NCBI RefSeq assembly: GCF_900116445.1
Contig: NZ_FPBH01000026.1
Location: 95,113-159,112 of the forward strand
Direction of reading: 5' to 3'
Origin: Paraburkholderia aspalathi
GTDB taxonomy: Bacteria > Pseudomonadota > Gammaproteobacteria > Burkholderiales > Burkholderiaceae
DNA length: 64,000 nucleotides
The position numbers and the translations under genes are program-made. The first letter of the stretch is position 1; every line of letters begins with the position of its first letter. This document shows positions 1-8,199 of this stretch, piece by piece. The notes under the pieces are model-generated. The model was not told the DNA's origin and ran no database searches. It worked only from the letters and a program-made list of their open reading frames with translations.

Positions 1-46
1 TTGAGCGGCCCACCAGCGCGCAGCGCTGTGCACGACTCCGGTTCCA

Positions 47-63
47 TGCACGGGCATTGTGCG
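47..63. promoter_or_regulatory. NtrC-type enhancer site
   Basis: The sequence TGCACGGGCATTGTGCG fits the NtrC (NtrC/GlnG) operator pattern GCAC-N7-GTGC on both arms. A weaker half-matching element with the same TGCAC-N7 layout lies just before it (29-45). It sits about 155 bases upstream of a sigma-54 promoter, a normal enhancer distance, and upstream of an amide/urea utilisation operon, so nitrogen-limitation control by NtrC is the natural reading. The match is seen directly; binding is inferred. Confidence 0.6.
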
Positions 64-217
64 TGTTCACCCCAGCTTGGGGAACGCACTGCGCGGCGAA
101 GAATGAAACCGGAACGACGATCACGGCCTGCGAGCTGACGGTAATGTACTGTTCCAAAAGGCATTGCGCGCGGATTGCCTGCATGAGGCCATCAGAAATT
201 CGCATGCACGCTGCCAA

Positions 218-233
218 TGGCACAGCTTTTGCG
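218..233 (+). promoter_or_regulatory. sigma-54 (-24/-12) promoter of the amide/urease operon
   Basis: TGGCACAGCTTTTGCG matches the sigma-54 consensus closely, with the invariant GG and GC doublets separated by exactly ten bases. Transcription would begin near 244, giving a leader of about 160 bases before the first gene at 403. Between the enhancer site (47-63) and this promoter I see no gene: the open frame at 57-323 has no coding character. Sigma-54 with NtrC is the standard control for alternative nitrogen sources, which fits every downstream gene. Confidence 0.72.
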
Positions 234-247
234 TTATCGCTGCTCGT

Positions 248-318
248 GATCGAGTGTGAAGCCGAGACCTGCACCCTCGATCCTAACGAGTTTCGTTGTG
301 CGAGACAAAGGCGTCTTG
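248..318 (+). ncRNA. structured operon leader with ANTAR-like hexaloop hairpin
   Basis: Three consecutive hairpins lie between the predicted start site and the leader terminator. Hairpin 1 (248-258 with 272-282) has eleven positions with one mismatch. Hairpin 2 is 285-289 with 293-297. Hairpin 3 pairs CGAGAC (301-306) with GTCTTG (313-318) around a six-base loop AAAGGC. A hexaloop with A at position 1 and G at position 4 is the recognised target of ANTAR-domain antiterminators such as NasR/NasT and, in Pseudomonas, AmiR of the amidase operon. Only one such hexaloop was found, whereas the family motif normally has two, so this is a candidate only. No ANTAR gene lies inside the window. Confidence 0.45.
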
Positions 319-331
319 CATGACACCGGCC

Positions 332-378
332 AAAAAAGCCCGAAAACCAGCTAATCGCTGGTTTCGGGCTTTTTTTTG
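332..378 (+). terminator. factor-independent terminator in the operon leader (possible attenuator)
   Basis: A fourteen-pair stem (337-351 with 357-370, one bulged A) around the loop TAATC is followed by eight T residues. It lies downstream of the sigma-54 promoter and 25 bases before the first start codon, so any transcript from that promoter must read through it. It could instead close an operon left of the window, but no gene end is visible in the preceding 330 bases. An attenuator is therefore the better reading. The A-run on the other side makes it potentially bidirectional. Confidence 0.75.
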
Positions 379-402
379 TCTTTAACTTTTGTGAAGGGCG
401 CC

Positions 403-1596
403 ATGAAGAACAACAGACGTGACTTTTTGAAGACCGCGATCGCCGCCGCCGCAGCTGGTGCAATTCCCGGGTCGCTGATGCTGGCCTCGCGTTCTGCTGC
501 GGCAGCGGACCCGGTGAAGGTCGGCATCCTGCACTCGCTTACGGGGACGGTCGCGATTGCTGAAGCCCACGTCGTCGATGCCGAGAAGCTCGCGATCGAC
601 GAAATCAACGCCGCGGGTGGCGTCCTCGGCCGCCCGATCCAGGCAATCGTTGAAGACGGTGCGAGCGATTGGCCGACCTTCGCGGAGAAGGCGCAAAAGT
701 TGATGGAAAGCGACAAGGTCGCCGCTGTGTTCGGCTGCTACACATCAGCGTCGCGCAAGGCCGTACTGCCTGTGTTCGAACGCTATAACGGCCTGCTCTA
801 CTATCCGACGTACTACGAAGGGCTCGAGATGTCGAAGAACATCATGTACACGGGTCAGGAAGCCACACAATCGGTGATCCCGGCCGTCAACTGGCTGGCC
901 AAAAACAAGGGCAAGAAGTTCTACCTGATCGGTTCGGACTACATCTGGCCGCGCACGACCAACCGCATCGCGCACCCGACCATTGCGAAAGCAGGCGGCA
1001 CTGTTGTCGGCGAAGACTACTTCCCGCTCGGCACCGTCGAGTTCTCCTCGGTCATCAACAAGATCAAGGCCGCCAAGCCCGACGTGATTCTTTCGACGAT
1101 CGTGGGCGGCTCGAATGTGGCGTTCTACAAGCAACTGAACTCGGTCGGCATCACCGGCCAGAATCAGCCGATCATGGCGCTCGCGGTGACCGAAGAGGAA
1201 GCCATCGGCATCGGCCGCGACAACCTGACCGGCGTGCTCTCGTGCATGGGCTACTTCCAGAGCGTGCAGAACCCGGTGAACGCGAAGTTCGTTCCTGCGT
1301 TCAAGGCAAAGTACGGCGCCGACCGCGTGATTGGCGACACGATGGAAGCGGCCTACACGTCCGTCTATCTGTGGAAGCTGGCGGCGGAAAAGGCCAAAAG
1401 CTTCGCCGTGGAGAAGGTGGTAGCGGCGTCGTCGAATCTCAGCTGGGACGCACCAGAAGGACAGATCCATTTCCACGTCAGCAACCATCACCTGTGGAAG
1501 CACGCGCGGATCGGCGCCTTCAAACCGGACGGACAGGTCGACATTCTGTACGAATCGCCGCTCATCGAACCGAATCCGTTCCCGAAACTCGGCTGA
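403..1596 (+). CDS. urtA: urea/short-chain amide ABC transporter, substrate-binding protein
   Basis: Periplasmic binding protein of about 397 residues in the branched-chain amino acid/urea/amide family (Peripla_BP_6; UrtA, FmdD and AmiC relatives). The start ATG at 403 follows an AAGGG ribosome site and gives a twin-arginine signal with the motif NRRDFLK, an Ala-rich hydrophobic core and a likely cut after SRSAAAA. The mature part opens with PVKVGILHSLTG and keeps the family segment TYYEG. It should deliver urea or small amides to the permease pair encoded next. The adjacent amidase and urease genes support either substrate, so the urt name is by family; fmdD would be equally fair. It is the first gene after the sigma-54 leader. 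Confidence 0.85.
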   Translation: MKNNRRDFLKTAIAAAAAGAIPGSLMLASRSAAAADPVKVGILHSLTGTVAIAEAHVVDAEKLAIDEINAAGGVLGRPIQAIVEDGASDWPTFAEKAQKLMESDKVAAVFGCYTSASRKAVLPVFERYNGLLYYPTYYEGLEMSKNIMYTGQEATQSVIPAVNWLAKNKGKKFYLIGSDYIWPRTTNRIAHPTIAKAGGTVVGEDYFPLGTVEFSSVINKIKAAKPDVILSTIVGGSNVAFYKQLNSVGITGQNQPIMALAVTEEEAIGIGRDNLTGVLSCMGYFQSVQNPVNAKFVPAFKAKYGADRVIGDTMEAAYTSVYLWKLAAEKAKSFAVEKVVAASSNLSWDAPEGQIHFHVSNHHLWKHARIGAFKPDGQVDILYESPLIEPNPFPKLG

Positions 1597-1686
1597 GCGA
1601 ATTCTCATGTCATACCCGGCGCCGATGGGTCGCCCCTGCCTATCGCGCCTTGTTTTCCAGGCATCCTTTCCGGCAAAAGAACTGCG

Positions 1687-2589
1687 ATGACTCTCGATAC
1701 TTTTCTGACCCAGGTCTTCAACGGCTTATCGCTCTTCACGGTGCTGGCGCTGATGGCCATCGGTCTTGCGATCGTGTTCGGCCTGATGGGCGTCATCAAC
1801 ATGGCGCACGGCGAATTGATGGCGCTCGGCGCGTATATGACTTATCTCACCTCGCTCGTGTTCGCCCGCTATCTGCCTTCGCTGATGGGCGCGTATTTCC
1901 TCGTCGGTATCGTGGTGGCGTTCGTGGTAACGGGGGCAGTCGGTTTTGTACTGGAACGCTCGATGATCCGCTTTCTCTACCACCGGCCACTCGACACGAT
2001 GCTGGCAACCTGGGGGTTGTCGCTGGTGTTGCAGCAGCTCTACCGTCAACTGTTCGGACCCATCGACGTGAGCGTGCCCACCGTGTCATGGTTGCAAGGT
2101 GCATGGAATCCGACGCCGGGGATCGCGATTCCGCTCTCCCGCATCTTCATCATTGGTCTCACGCTGGCAGTGGCGCTCGCGGTGTACCTCTTTCTGTTTC
2201 GCAGCCGCTGGGGGCTGCGCATCCGCTCGGTGATGCAGAACCGCGCGATGGCAGGCGCCGCCGGCATCAATACCGAGCGCGTGGACGCAGTGACCTTCGC
2301 AGTGGGCTGCGGCCTCGCCGGAATTGCAGGCAGCGCCCTCACGATGTTGGCCTCGACCGGACCGGTAACCGGGCAGCAATACATCGTCGACACCTTCATC
2401 GTTGTCGTGTTCGGCGGCGTCGAGAGTCTCGTCGGCACATTCCTCTCGGCGTTTTCGATCGGACAGTTGCAATCGATGTTCGAGCTGGTGCTGAGCGGTT
2501 CGATGGCGAAGGCGGCCATTCTGCTGCTGGTGATCGTCGCACTGTACTTCCGGCCCAATGGGCTCTTCGCACTCAAGGTTCGCCGCTAA
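1687..2589 (+). CDS. urtB: urea/amide ABC transporter permease 1
   Basis: A 300-residue inner-membrane permease of the LivH/UrtB family with about eight hydrophobic segments. Typical family features include INMAHGELMALGAYMTY near residue 38 and the cytoplasmic coupling segment RAMAGAAGINTERVD near 190. It forms the translocation channel with the next gene product. It lies 90 bases after urtA and two bases before urtC. The length is normal for the LivH-like half without the N-terminal extension found in some UrtB proteins. The permease assignment is secure; urea versus amide specificity is inferred from neighbours. Confidence 0.85.
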   Translation: MTLDTFLTQVFNGLSLFTVLALMAIGLAIVFGLMGVINMAHGELMALGAYMTYLTSLVFARYLPSLMGAYFLVGIVVAFVVTGAVGFVLERSMIRFLYHRPLDTMLATWGLSLVLQQLYRQLFGPIDVSVPTVSWLQGAWNPTPGIAIPLSRIFIIGLTLAVALAVYLFLFRSRWGLRIRSVMQNRAMAGAAGINTERVDAVTFAVGCGLAGIAGSALTMLASTGPVTGQQYIVDTFIVVVFGGVESLVGTFLSAFSIGQLQSMFELVLSGSMAKAAILLLVIVALYFRPNGLFALKVRR

Positions 2590-2591
2590 CC

Positions 2592-3731
2592 ATGAAAGAC
2601 CTCCCTATTTCATCGCCGCGTGCTTCGAATCCCGCCGCGTCGACGCATAGCGCTGGATTGCGTGCCACGCTGCTGCTCGAACGCTATTCCGTGGTGATCC
2701 TCGCGCTGCTTCTGCTGGTCGCCATTCCGGCGGTGTCCGGCTCGTTCCGCCTCGGCCTGTTCGCGAAGTATCTGAGCTTCGCGTTCTGCGCGGCGGGGCT
2801 CGTGCTCACCTGGGGCTACGGCGGCATTCTGAGTCTCGGACAAGGCATTTTCTTCGGCCTCGGCAGCTACATGATGGCGATGTACATGAAGCTCGAGGCG
2901 ACCTCGGCCGACCCGGCGGCGGCCGTGTTCGGCAATGGCGGGCCGCCTGTGCCCGACTTCATGACCTGGAACAGCATCGACAAGCTGCCCTGGTGGTGGG
3001 CGCCCTTCGAGCACGCGTGGTTTGCCCTGCCCGCCATCGTGATCCTGCCGACGCTGCTCGCCTTCATCCTGGCGTACGCGAATTTTCGCAAGCGCGTGGG
3101 CGGTGTGTATTTTTCGATCGTGACACTGGCGCTCGCATCGATCATGTCGATCGTGATCATCGGGCAACAAGGCTACACGGGTGGCATCAACGGCATCACG
3201 AATCTGCCCACCTTCATGGGTTACAGCGTGCAGAGCGACACCGCCGTCTACGTGCTGTACTACGTGAGCGCGTGCCTGTTGCTGGCCGCGATCCTTGCCG
3301 GCCGGTTCATTCTGAAAAGCCGCCTCGGCAAGGTGTTGATCGCGATCCGCGACCGCGAGGACCGCATCCGTTTCTCGGGCTATGACCCCGCCCTCTTCAA
3401 GGGCTTCATCTTCGCCGTGGCAGCGTTGTTCTCGGCGATCGGCGGCGCGATGTTCACGCTGCAGGTCGGCTTCGCGTCGCCCTCGGTCTGCGGCATCGTG
3501 CCGTCGATCGAAATGGTGATCTACGCAGCGGTGGGTGGACGGCTATCGCTGGTCGGCGCGGTTTATGGCGCGATCCTCGTCGGTGCCGCCAAGAGTTTCC
3601 TGTCCGAGAACTTTGTCGGCTTCTGGCTGTACCTGATCGGCGCCCTCTTTATCTTCGTGCCGATGTTCCTGCCCAAGGGACTCGCCGGCGTCATCGAATG
3701 GCTGCGCGAGCGCCAGGGAGCGGCCCAATGA
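2592..3731 (+). CDS. urtC: urea/amide ABC transporter permease 2
   Basis: A 379-residue LivM/UrtC-type permease and partner of the upstream channel subunit. The first 25 residues are polar and variable; hydrophobic helices then begin at LLERYSVVILALLLL. The family segments GGILSLGQGIFFGLGSYMM and AIRDREDRIRFSGYD are present. The central loop with GGPPVPDFM and WNSIDKLPWWWAPF is the extended periplasmic region seen in UrtC rather than LivM, which supports the urea/amide branch. The start at 2592 is two bases after the urtB stop, and the end overlaps the urtD start by four bases. Confidence 0.85.
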   Translation: MKDLPISSPRASNPAASTHSAGLRATLLLERYSVVILALLLLVAIPAVSGSFRLGLFAKYLSFAFCAAGLVLTWGYGGILSLGQGIFFGLGSYMMAMYMKLEATSADPAAAVFGNGGPPVPDFMTWNSIDKLPWWWAPFEHAWFALPAIVILPTLLAFILAYANFRKRVGGVYFSIVTLALASIMSIVIIGQQGYTGGINGITNLPTFMGYSVQSDTAVYVLYYVSACLLLAAILAGRFILKSRLGKVLIAIRDREDRIRFSGYDPALFKGFIFAVAALFSAIGGAMFTLQVGFASPSVCGIVPSIEMVIYAAVGGRLSLVGAVYGAILVGAAKSFLSENFVGFWLYLIGALFIFVPMFLPKGLAGVIEWLRERQGAAQ

Positions 3732-4465
3732 GTCAGATGATCCTTTCGGTCGAGAACCTGACCGTGTCGTTCGACGGCTTCAAGGCGGTCGACGATCTGA
3801 ATTTCTACGTCGAAGAAAACGAGTTGCACGTCGTGATTGGCCCAAACGGCGCCGGCAAGACCACGCTGCTCGACATGATCTGCGGCAAAACGAAACCCAC
3901 CTACGGAACGATTGCGTTTAAGGGCTTGAACCTCGAACGCTTGCTCGAATATCAGATCACCCGTGCGGGCGTCGGCCGAAAATTCCAGAACCCGCTCGTC
4001 TACGAAGATCTGACCGTGGCCGAGAATCTGGAAATTTCCTACCCGAAGAAACGCGATGTGATCGGCTGCCTGTTCTTTCACCGCGACGATACCGTGCGCA
4101 ACGAAATCGACCGGGTCGCGCAAATGATTTTCCTCGCCGATCAACTCGACCGCAAGGCGGCACAGTTATCGCACGGCCAGAAGCAGTGGCTCGAAATCGG
4201 CATGTTGCTGATGCAGGATCCCGAACTGCTGCTGCTCGACGAGCCTGTTGCCGGCATGAGCGCGAAGGAGCGCGAACAGACCGGAGCGCTCCTTCGCGAG
4301 ATTGCAAAGGGGCGCTCAGTCGTGGTCATCGAGCACGACATGGAATTCGTCAAAGCCGTCGCACACAAGGTCACCGTTCTGCACCAGGGCAAAAAGCTCG
4401 CCGAAGGCACGATGGACCAGGTGCAAAACGACCCGCGTGTCATCGAAGTCTATCTGGGACACTGA
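3728..4465 (+). CDS. urtD: urea/amide ABC transporter ATP-binding protein 1
   Basis: A 245-residue LivG/UrtD-type ATPase. Visible motifs are Walker A GPNGAGKTT (about residue 38), signature LSHGQKQWLEIGM in place of the usual LSGGQ, Walker B LLLLDEPVAGM and the switch His in VVIEHDM. The LSHG form is typical of UrtD. The start ATG at 3728 overlaps the urtC stop and is preceded by a GGGAG site. The protein energises uptake as a heterodimer with the next gene product on the cytoplasmic face of the permease pair. Confidence 0.87.
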   Translation: MSQMILSVENLTVSFDGFKAVDDLNFYVEENELHVVIGPNGAGKTTLLDMICGKTKPTYGTIAFKGLNLERLLEYQITRAGVGRKFQNPLVYEDLTVAENLEISYPKKRDVIGCLFFHRDDTVRNEIDRVAQMIFLADQLDRKAAQLSHGQKQWLEIGMLLMQDPELLLLDEPVAGMSAKEREQTGALLREIAKGRSVVVIEHDMEFVKAVAHKVTVLHQGKKLAEGTMDQVQNDPRVIEVYLGH

Positions 4466-4467
4466 AC

Positions 4468-5157
4468 ATGCTCGCTATCCAGAACCTCAACGTGTTCTAC
4501 GGCGAAAGCCATATTCTTCACGACCTCAGTTTCGAGCTGACGGCGGGCGAAACAATCGCCGTGATGGGCCGCAACGGTATGGGCAAGACCACCTTGCTGA
4601 AGTCGCTGATTGGCATGATTCCGTCGCGCAGCGGCGAAATACGTCTGGGCGGCCGCGATCTCGCGGGCACCAAAAGCTACGAGCGGGTTGCCGCGGGCTT
4701 CGGCTATGTGCCACAGGGACGGATGATCTTCCCTTATCTGAGCGTGGAAGAAAATATTCTCACGGGCATGGACCGGATGCGCAAGCCGAAGATTCCCGAG
4801 TACATCTACGACTCGTTTCCGGTGCTCGCGGAAATGCGCAACCGGCGCGGCGGCAATCTCTCCGGTGGCCAGCAACAGCAGCTTGCGATTGCCCGCGCCC
4901 TCGTCTCCGAACCCAAGGTGCTGATCCTCGACGAGCCGACGGAAGGCATCCAGCCGTCGATCATCAAGGACATCGCCCGCGCGCTCAACCGCCTGAAGAA
5001 GGAACGCAACTTCGCCCTGATCGTATCGGAGCAGGTGTTGACCTTCACGCTCGAAATCGCCGATCGCTTCCTCATCATCGAGAAGGGGCGCTTCGTGCAC
5101 GCCGACCGGCGTGAGAACGTCGACGCGGAACGGATCATGCGCTATCTGACCATCTGA
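4468..5157 (+). CDS. urtE: urea/amide ABC transporter ATP-binding protein 2
   Basis: A 229-residue LivF/UrtE-type ATPase with Walker A GRNGMGKTT, signature LSGGQQQQLAIARAL, Walker B VLILDEPTEGIQPS and a Q-loop in GYVPQGRMIFP. The segment LNVFYGESHILHDLSFEL and the EGIQPSII form are characteristic of the UrtE branch. It starts two bases after the urtD stop; the longer upstream open frame is a different reading of urtD and is not used. A 63-base gap with a strong ribosome site then leads to the amidase. Confidence 0.87.
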   Translation: MLAIQNLNVFYGESHILHDLSFELTAGETIAVMGRNGMGKTTLLKSLIGMIPSRSGEIRLGGRDLAGTKSYERVAAGFGYVPQGRMIFPYLSVEENILTGMDRMRKPKIPEYIYDSFPVLAEMRNRRGGNLSGGQQQQLAIARALVSEPKVLILDEPTEGIQPSIIKDIARALNRLKKERNFALIVSEQVLTFTLEIADRFLIIEKGRFVHADRRENVDAERIMRYLTI

Positions 5158-5220
5158 GTCGACCAACTGGATTCATGACGCTCCCGCACGGGAGTTCATC
5201 CTTACCCAAAAGGAGTACTT

Positions 5221-6261
5221 ATGTTACACGGCGACATTTCAAGCAGTCTCGACACGGTTGGCGTAGCGGTGGTCAACTACAAGATGCCCCGTCTTCACAC
5301 CAGGGCGGAGGTGCTCGCGAACGCGCGCAAGATCGCCGAGATGGTCAAGGGCATGAAGATCGGCTTGCCCGGCATGGATCTCGTGATTTTCCCCGAATAC
5401 AGTACGCACGGCATCATGTACGACCAGCAGGAGATGTACGACACCGCGGCCGCCGTGCCCGGCGAGGAAACGGAAATTTTCGCCGAAGCATGCCGCAGCG
5501 CCGGCGTGTGGGGCGTGTTCTCGCTCACGGGCGAGCGGCACGAGGAGCATCCGCACAAGGCCCCGTATAACACGCTGATCCTGATGAACGACAAGGGCGA
5601 GATCGTGCAGAAGTACCGCAAGATCATGCCGTGGGTGCCGATCGAGGGCTGGTATCCCGGCAACTGCACGTATGTATCCGATGGTCCGAAGGGCCTGAAA
5701 ATCAGTCTGATCATCTGCGACGACGGTAACTACCCGGAGATCTGGCGCGACTGCGCGATGAAAGGCGCCGAACTGATCGTGCGCTGTCAGGGCTACATGT
5801 ACCCCGCCAAGGAGCAACAGGTGCTCATGGCGAAATCGATGGCGTGGGCAAACAACGTCTACGTGGCCGTCGCCAACGCCGCCGGCTTCGATGGCGTCTA
5901 CTCCTACTTCGGCCACTCGGCAATCATCGGCTTCGACGGCCGCACGCTGGGCGAATGCGGTGAGGAGGAATTCGGCATCCAGTACGGCGCGCTCTCGAAG
6001 AGTCTGATCCGCGATGCGCGCAAGAACATGCAGTCGGAGAACCATCTGTACAAGCTGCTGCATCGCGGCTACACCGGCAAGATCAATTCGCGCGAGGACG
6101 CCGACGGCGTGGCCGACTGTCCGTACGACTTCTACTCGAAGTGGATTACCGATCCGGAAGGCACCCGCAAGATGGTCGAGGCACTGACGCGCGGCACGCC
6201 AGGCACAGAGGAATGTCCGATCCCCGGCATTCCTAACCCATCCGATCTGGCACACCGCTAA
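5221..6261 (+). CDS. amiE: aliphatic amidase
   Basis: A 346-residue nitrilase-superfamily enzyme that hydrolyses short aliphatic amides to the acid and ammonia (EC 3.5.1.4). It can be followed along the known Pseudomonas AmiE sequence from the opening MLHGDISSSLDTVGVAVVNY through to the C-terminal third without gaps. The catalytic residues fall at the family positions: Glu59 in VIFPEYS, Lys134 in QKYRKIMPW and Cys166 in LIICDDGNYPE, with the supporting Glu142 in PIEGWYPG. The AAAAGGAG site eight bases upstream is the strongest in the operon, suggesting high expression. AmiF formamidase is the nearest alternative. Its place between the transporter and urease ties amide uptake directly to hydrolysis. 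Confidence 0.93.
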   Translation: MLHGDISSSLDTVGVAVVNYKMPRLHTRAEVLANARKIAEMVKGMKIGLPGMDLVIFPEYSTHGIMYDQQEMYDTAAAVPGEETEIFAEACRSAGVWGVFSLTGERHEEHPHKAPYNTLILMNDKGEIVQKYRKIMPWVPIEGWYPGNCTYVSDGPKGLKISLIICDDGNYPEIWRDCAMKGAELIVRCQGYMYPAKEQQVLMAKSMAWANNVYVAVANAAGFDGVYSYFGHSAIIGFDGRTLGECGEEEFGIQYGALSKSLIRDARKNMQSENHLYKLLHRGYTGKINSREDADGVADCPYDFYSKWITDPEGTRKMVEALTRGTPGTEECPIPGIPNPSDLAHR

Positions 6262-6285
6262 ACCGGCCGGCGGGAGCGACACGCG

Positions 6286-6762
6286 ATGATTACCTACACG
6301 TCGATCATAGGCAGTGCGGCCGAACCGCGCATTGCCGACCTGTTGCACTCGCTCGAGCATCACGGGCGGGTGGATTATGTGACGCTCGCCGCCGACGATA
6401 TCAAGCGGCACCGCCTGCGCGCGCGCACTCAGCGCGGCGATGAGTGCGGCATCGCGCTCGATCGCGATATGCATCTGTTCGACGGCGCGGTGCTGCGGCT
6501 CGACCGCGACGCCGCGCTTGTCGTGCGCACCGAGGACACGCGCTGGCTGCGGCTTGCACCACGCGACGCGGCGGCGGCGCTCGAACTCGGCTACTTCGCG
6601 GGCAATATGCACTGGAAGGTGCGTTTCGGTCGAGGCGCACTGGAAATCGCGGTGAAAGGCGCGCTCGACGACTATCTGCAAAGACTCGCGCCCATGCTGG
6701 CGGATCAACGTATTCGCCTCGCGAACGAGGTGTCTGACGGCAGGGAGCATCACCATGTCTGA
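6286..6762 (+). CDS. ureE: urease accessory protein UreE (nickel chaperone)
   Basis: A 158-residue UreE-like metallochaperone that would pass nickel to the UreDFG-apo-urease complex. The N-terminal peptide-binding domain contains RHRLRARTQRGDECGIALDR, and the metal-binding domain contains LGYFAGNMHWKV with the conserved His needed for nickel at the dimer interface. The C-terminal tail ends GREHHHV, only three adjacent His, so the long His-rich nickel store of some UreE proteins is missing. The end overlaps ureF by eight bases. Sequence conservation is low, as is usual for UreE, and the call leans partly on position. Confidence 0.83.
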   Translation: MITYTSIIGSAAEPRIADLLHSLEHHGRVDYVTLAADDIKRHRLRARTQRGDECGIALDRDMHLFDGAVLRLDRDAALVVRTEDTRWLRLAPRDAAAALELGYFAGNMHWKVRFGRGALEIAVKGALDDYLQRLAPMLADQRIRLANEVSDGREHHHV

Positions 6763-7483
6763 CCTGTCCTCCGCCCGGGCAACCGGCGCAAACCATGGCA
6801 TCACGGCGTGCCCCGTCAGCCTGCTTGCCAGCTTGCAACAGTCGGACAGCTTCTTTCCGGGCGGCACGATGGCTTTCTCGTGGGGTCTCGAAGGCCTCAT
6901 GCGTGACGCGCTTGTCACCGACGCTGCAACGCTGTTTGCATTCGTCGAGTCGCAGGCACTGTCGCGCTGGGCCAGTCTGGATCAGGGACTTGTGTGCGCC
7001 GCCTGGCGTGCCGGGGATTCGTTCGACGCATGGCGTGAGGTCGATGCCCTCGCCGAGGCTACCGCCTTGGCGCCGGCCCTGCGCAATGGCTCGCGTCGGC
7101 TCGGGCGCACGCTCGCCGATGTGCACGCGCGGCTCGGCTCGGAAACCGCGAGCCGGATCCGCGAGGCCATCGTGGATGACCGCACACGTGGCCATCTCGC
7201 CGCCGTTCAAGGCGCCATATGGCGAAGCCTGCACATCGATGAGAACGAGGCGCGCGCCATCTCCGCGCACATGACCTGTACCGGCGCGGTGAGTTCAGCC
7301 GTGCGCCTCGGCATCGTCGGGCATCTCGACGCGCAGCGTGTGCTCGCGCTCCTGCGCGCGCCGCTTGCACAAGTCCTCGCTCAGCCGGCGCCGCCTCTCG
7401 ACGACCTGCATGCCACCACCTTCGCGGCCGACATTGCCGCGCTGCGCAGCCAGACCCACGATGCGCGGCTCTTTGCCAACTGA
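6755..7483 (+). CDS. ureF: urease accessory protein UreF
   Basis: A 242-residue all-helical UreF, part of the UreDFG complex that gates GTP-dependent nickel delivery to urease. The family opening is visible as LLASLQQSDSFFPGGTMAFSWGLEGLMRD (residues 24-52, here in the shorter form SDSFFPGG). C-terminal helices include AHMTCTGAVSSAVRLGIVGH. The start ATG at 6755 overlaps ureE. Length is normal for the family. Together with ureE, ureG and ureD it completes the accessory set. Confidence 0.87.
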   Translation: MSDLSSARATGANHGITACPVSLLASLQQSDSFFPGGTMAFSWGLEGLMRDALVTDAATLFAFVESQALSRWASLDQGLVCAAWRAGDSFDAWREVDALAEATALAPALRNGSRRLGRTLADVHARLGSETASRIREAIVDDRTRGHLAAVQGAIWRSLHIDENEARAISAHMTCTGAVSSAVRLGIVGHLDAQRVLALLRAPLAQVLAQPAPPLDDLHATTFAADIAALRSQTHDARLFAN

Positions 7484-7500
7484 CAGGAAGGAAGACCGCG

Positions 7501-8199
7501 ATGCTGCTGACCCCGACCGAATACGAGCGCCTGACACTCTTCACCGCCGCGCAACTCGCCCGCCGTCATCGCGACAAGGGCCTGAAGCTCAATCATCCGG
7601 AAGCCGTCGCGCTGATCGCCGATGAGATTCTGGAGGGCGCGCGCGAAGGCCGCAGCGTGGCCGATCTGATCGCGTACGGATCGACGCTGCTTTGCGAGGA
7701 CGATGTACTGCCCGGCGTCGCCGATCTGGTACCGATGCTGCAGGTGGAAGGCTCGTTTCCCGATGGCACCAAGCTCGTCACCGTGCATCAACCGATCCGG
7801 CCCGGCATGCACGCAAGCGCCGCCGACGCCGTGGTCCCCGGCGAAATCCTCGCCGCGGAAGGCGAGATCGAACTGAACGCAGGCCGCGTTCGCACCACCG
7901 TGCGTGCCGTCAACACGGGCGACCGGCCCATTCAGGTGGGCAGTCATTTCCACTTCTTCGAAGTCAATCGTGCGCTGCGCTTCGACCGTGCCACCGCGTT
8001 CGGCATGCGGCTCGATATCCCGGCAGGCACGGCCGTGCGCTTCGAGCCCGGCGATGCGAAGGACGTAACGCTGGTCGCCTTCGGTGGCACACAGGAGATT
8101 TTCGGTCTCAATGGTTTGACCGACGGTGCGCTCGACGACCCCGGCCGCCGCGAGGCGGCCATCGCACGCGCCGCACAGCGCGGCTTCGAAGGAGCCTGA
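7501..8199 (+). CDS. ureAB: urease gamma/beta fusion subunit
   Basis: A 232-residue fusion of the urease gamma and beta subunits. Residues 1-100 are UreA-like (MLLTPTEYERLTLFTAAQLA, GLKLNHPEAVALIADEI and DVLPGVADLVPMLQVEGSFPDGTKLVTVH). Residues 105-230 are UreB-like (PGEILAAEGEIELNAGR, DRPIQVGSHFHFFEVN and AVRFEPGDAKDV). Such fusions are well known in Helicobacter and actinobacteria, while most proteobacterial ureases keep the two genes separate. The fusion is genuine: one uninterrupted frame with its own AGGAAGG ribosome site, followed by ureC one base later. The symbol ureAB is descriptive. Confidence 0.92.
   Translation: MLLTPTEYERLTLFTAAQLARRHRDKGLKLNHPEAVALIADEILEGAREGRSVADLIAYGSTLLCEDDVLPGVADLVPMLQVEGSFPDGTKLVTVHQPIRPGMHASAADAVVPGEILAAEGEIELNAGRVRTTVRAVNTGDRPIQVGSHFHFFEVNRALRFDRATAFGMRLDIPAGTAVRFEPGDAKDVTLVAFGGTQEIFGLNGLTDGALDDPGRREAAIARAAQRGFEGA

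Noticed and set aside
285..297. Second ANTAR hexaloop
   Set aside because: The hairpin here has a three-base loop, and hairpin 1 has a thirteen-base loop; neither fits the A1/G4 hexaloop rule.
57..323. Open frame of 88 codons in the operon leader
   Set aside because: No ribosome site, Cys-rich unnatural composition, and it spans the sigma-54 promoter and leader hairpins.
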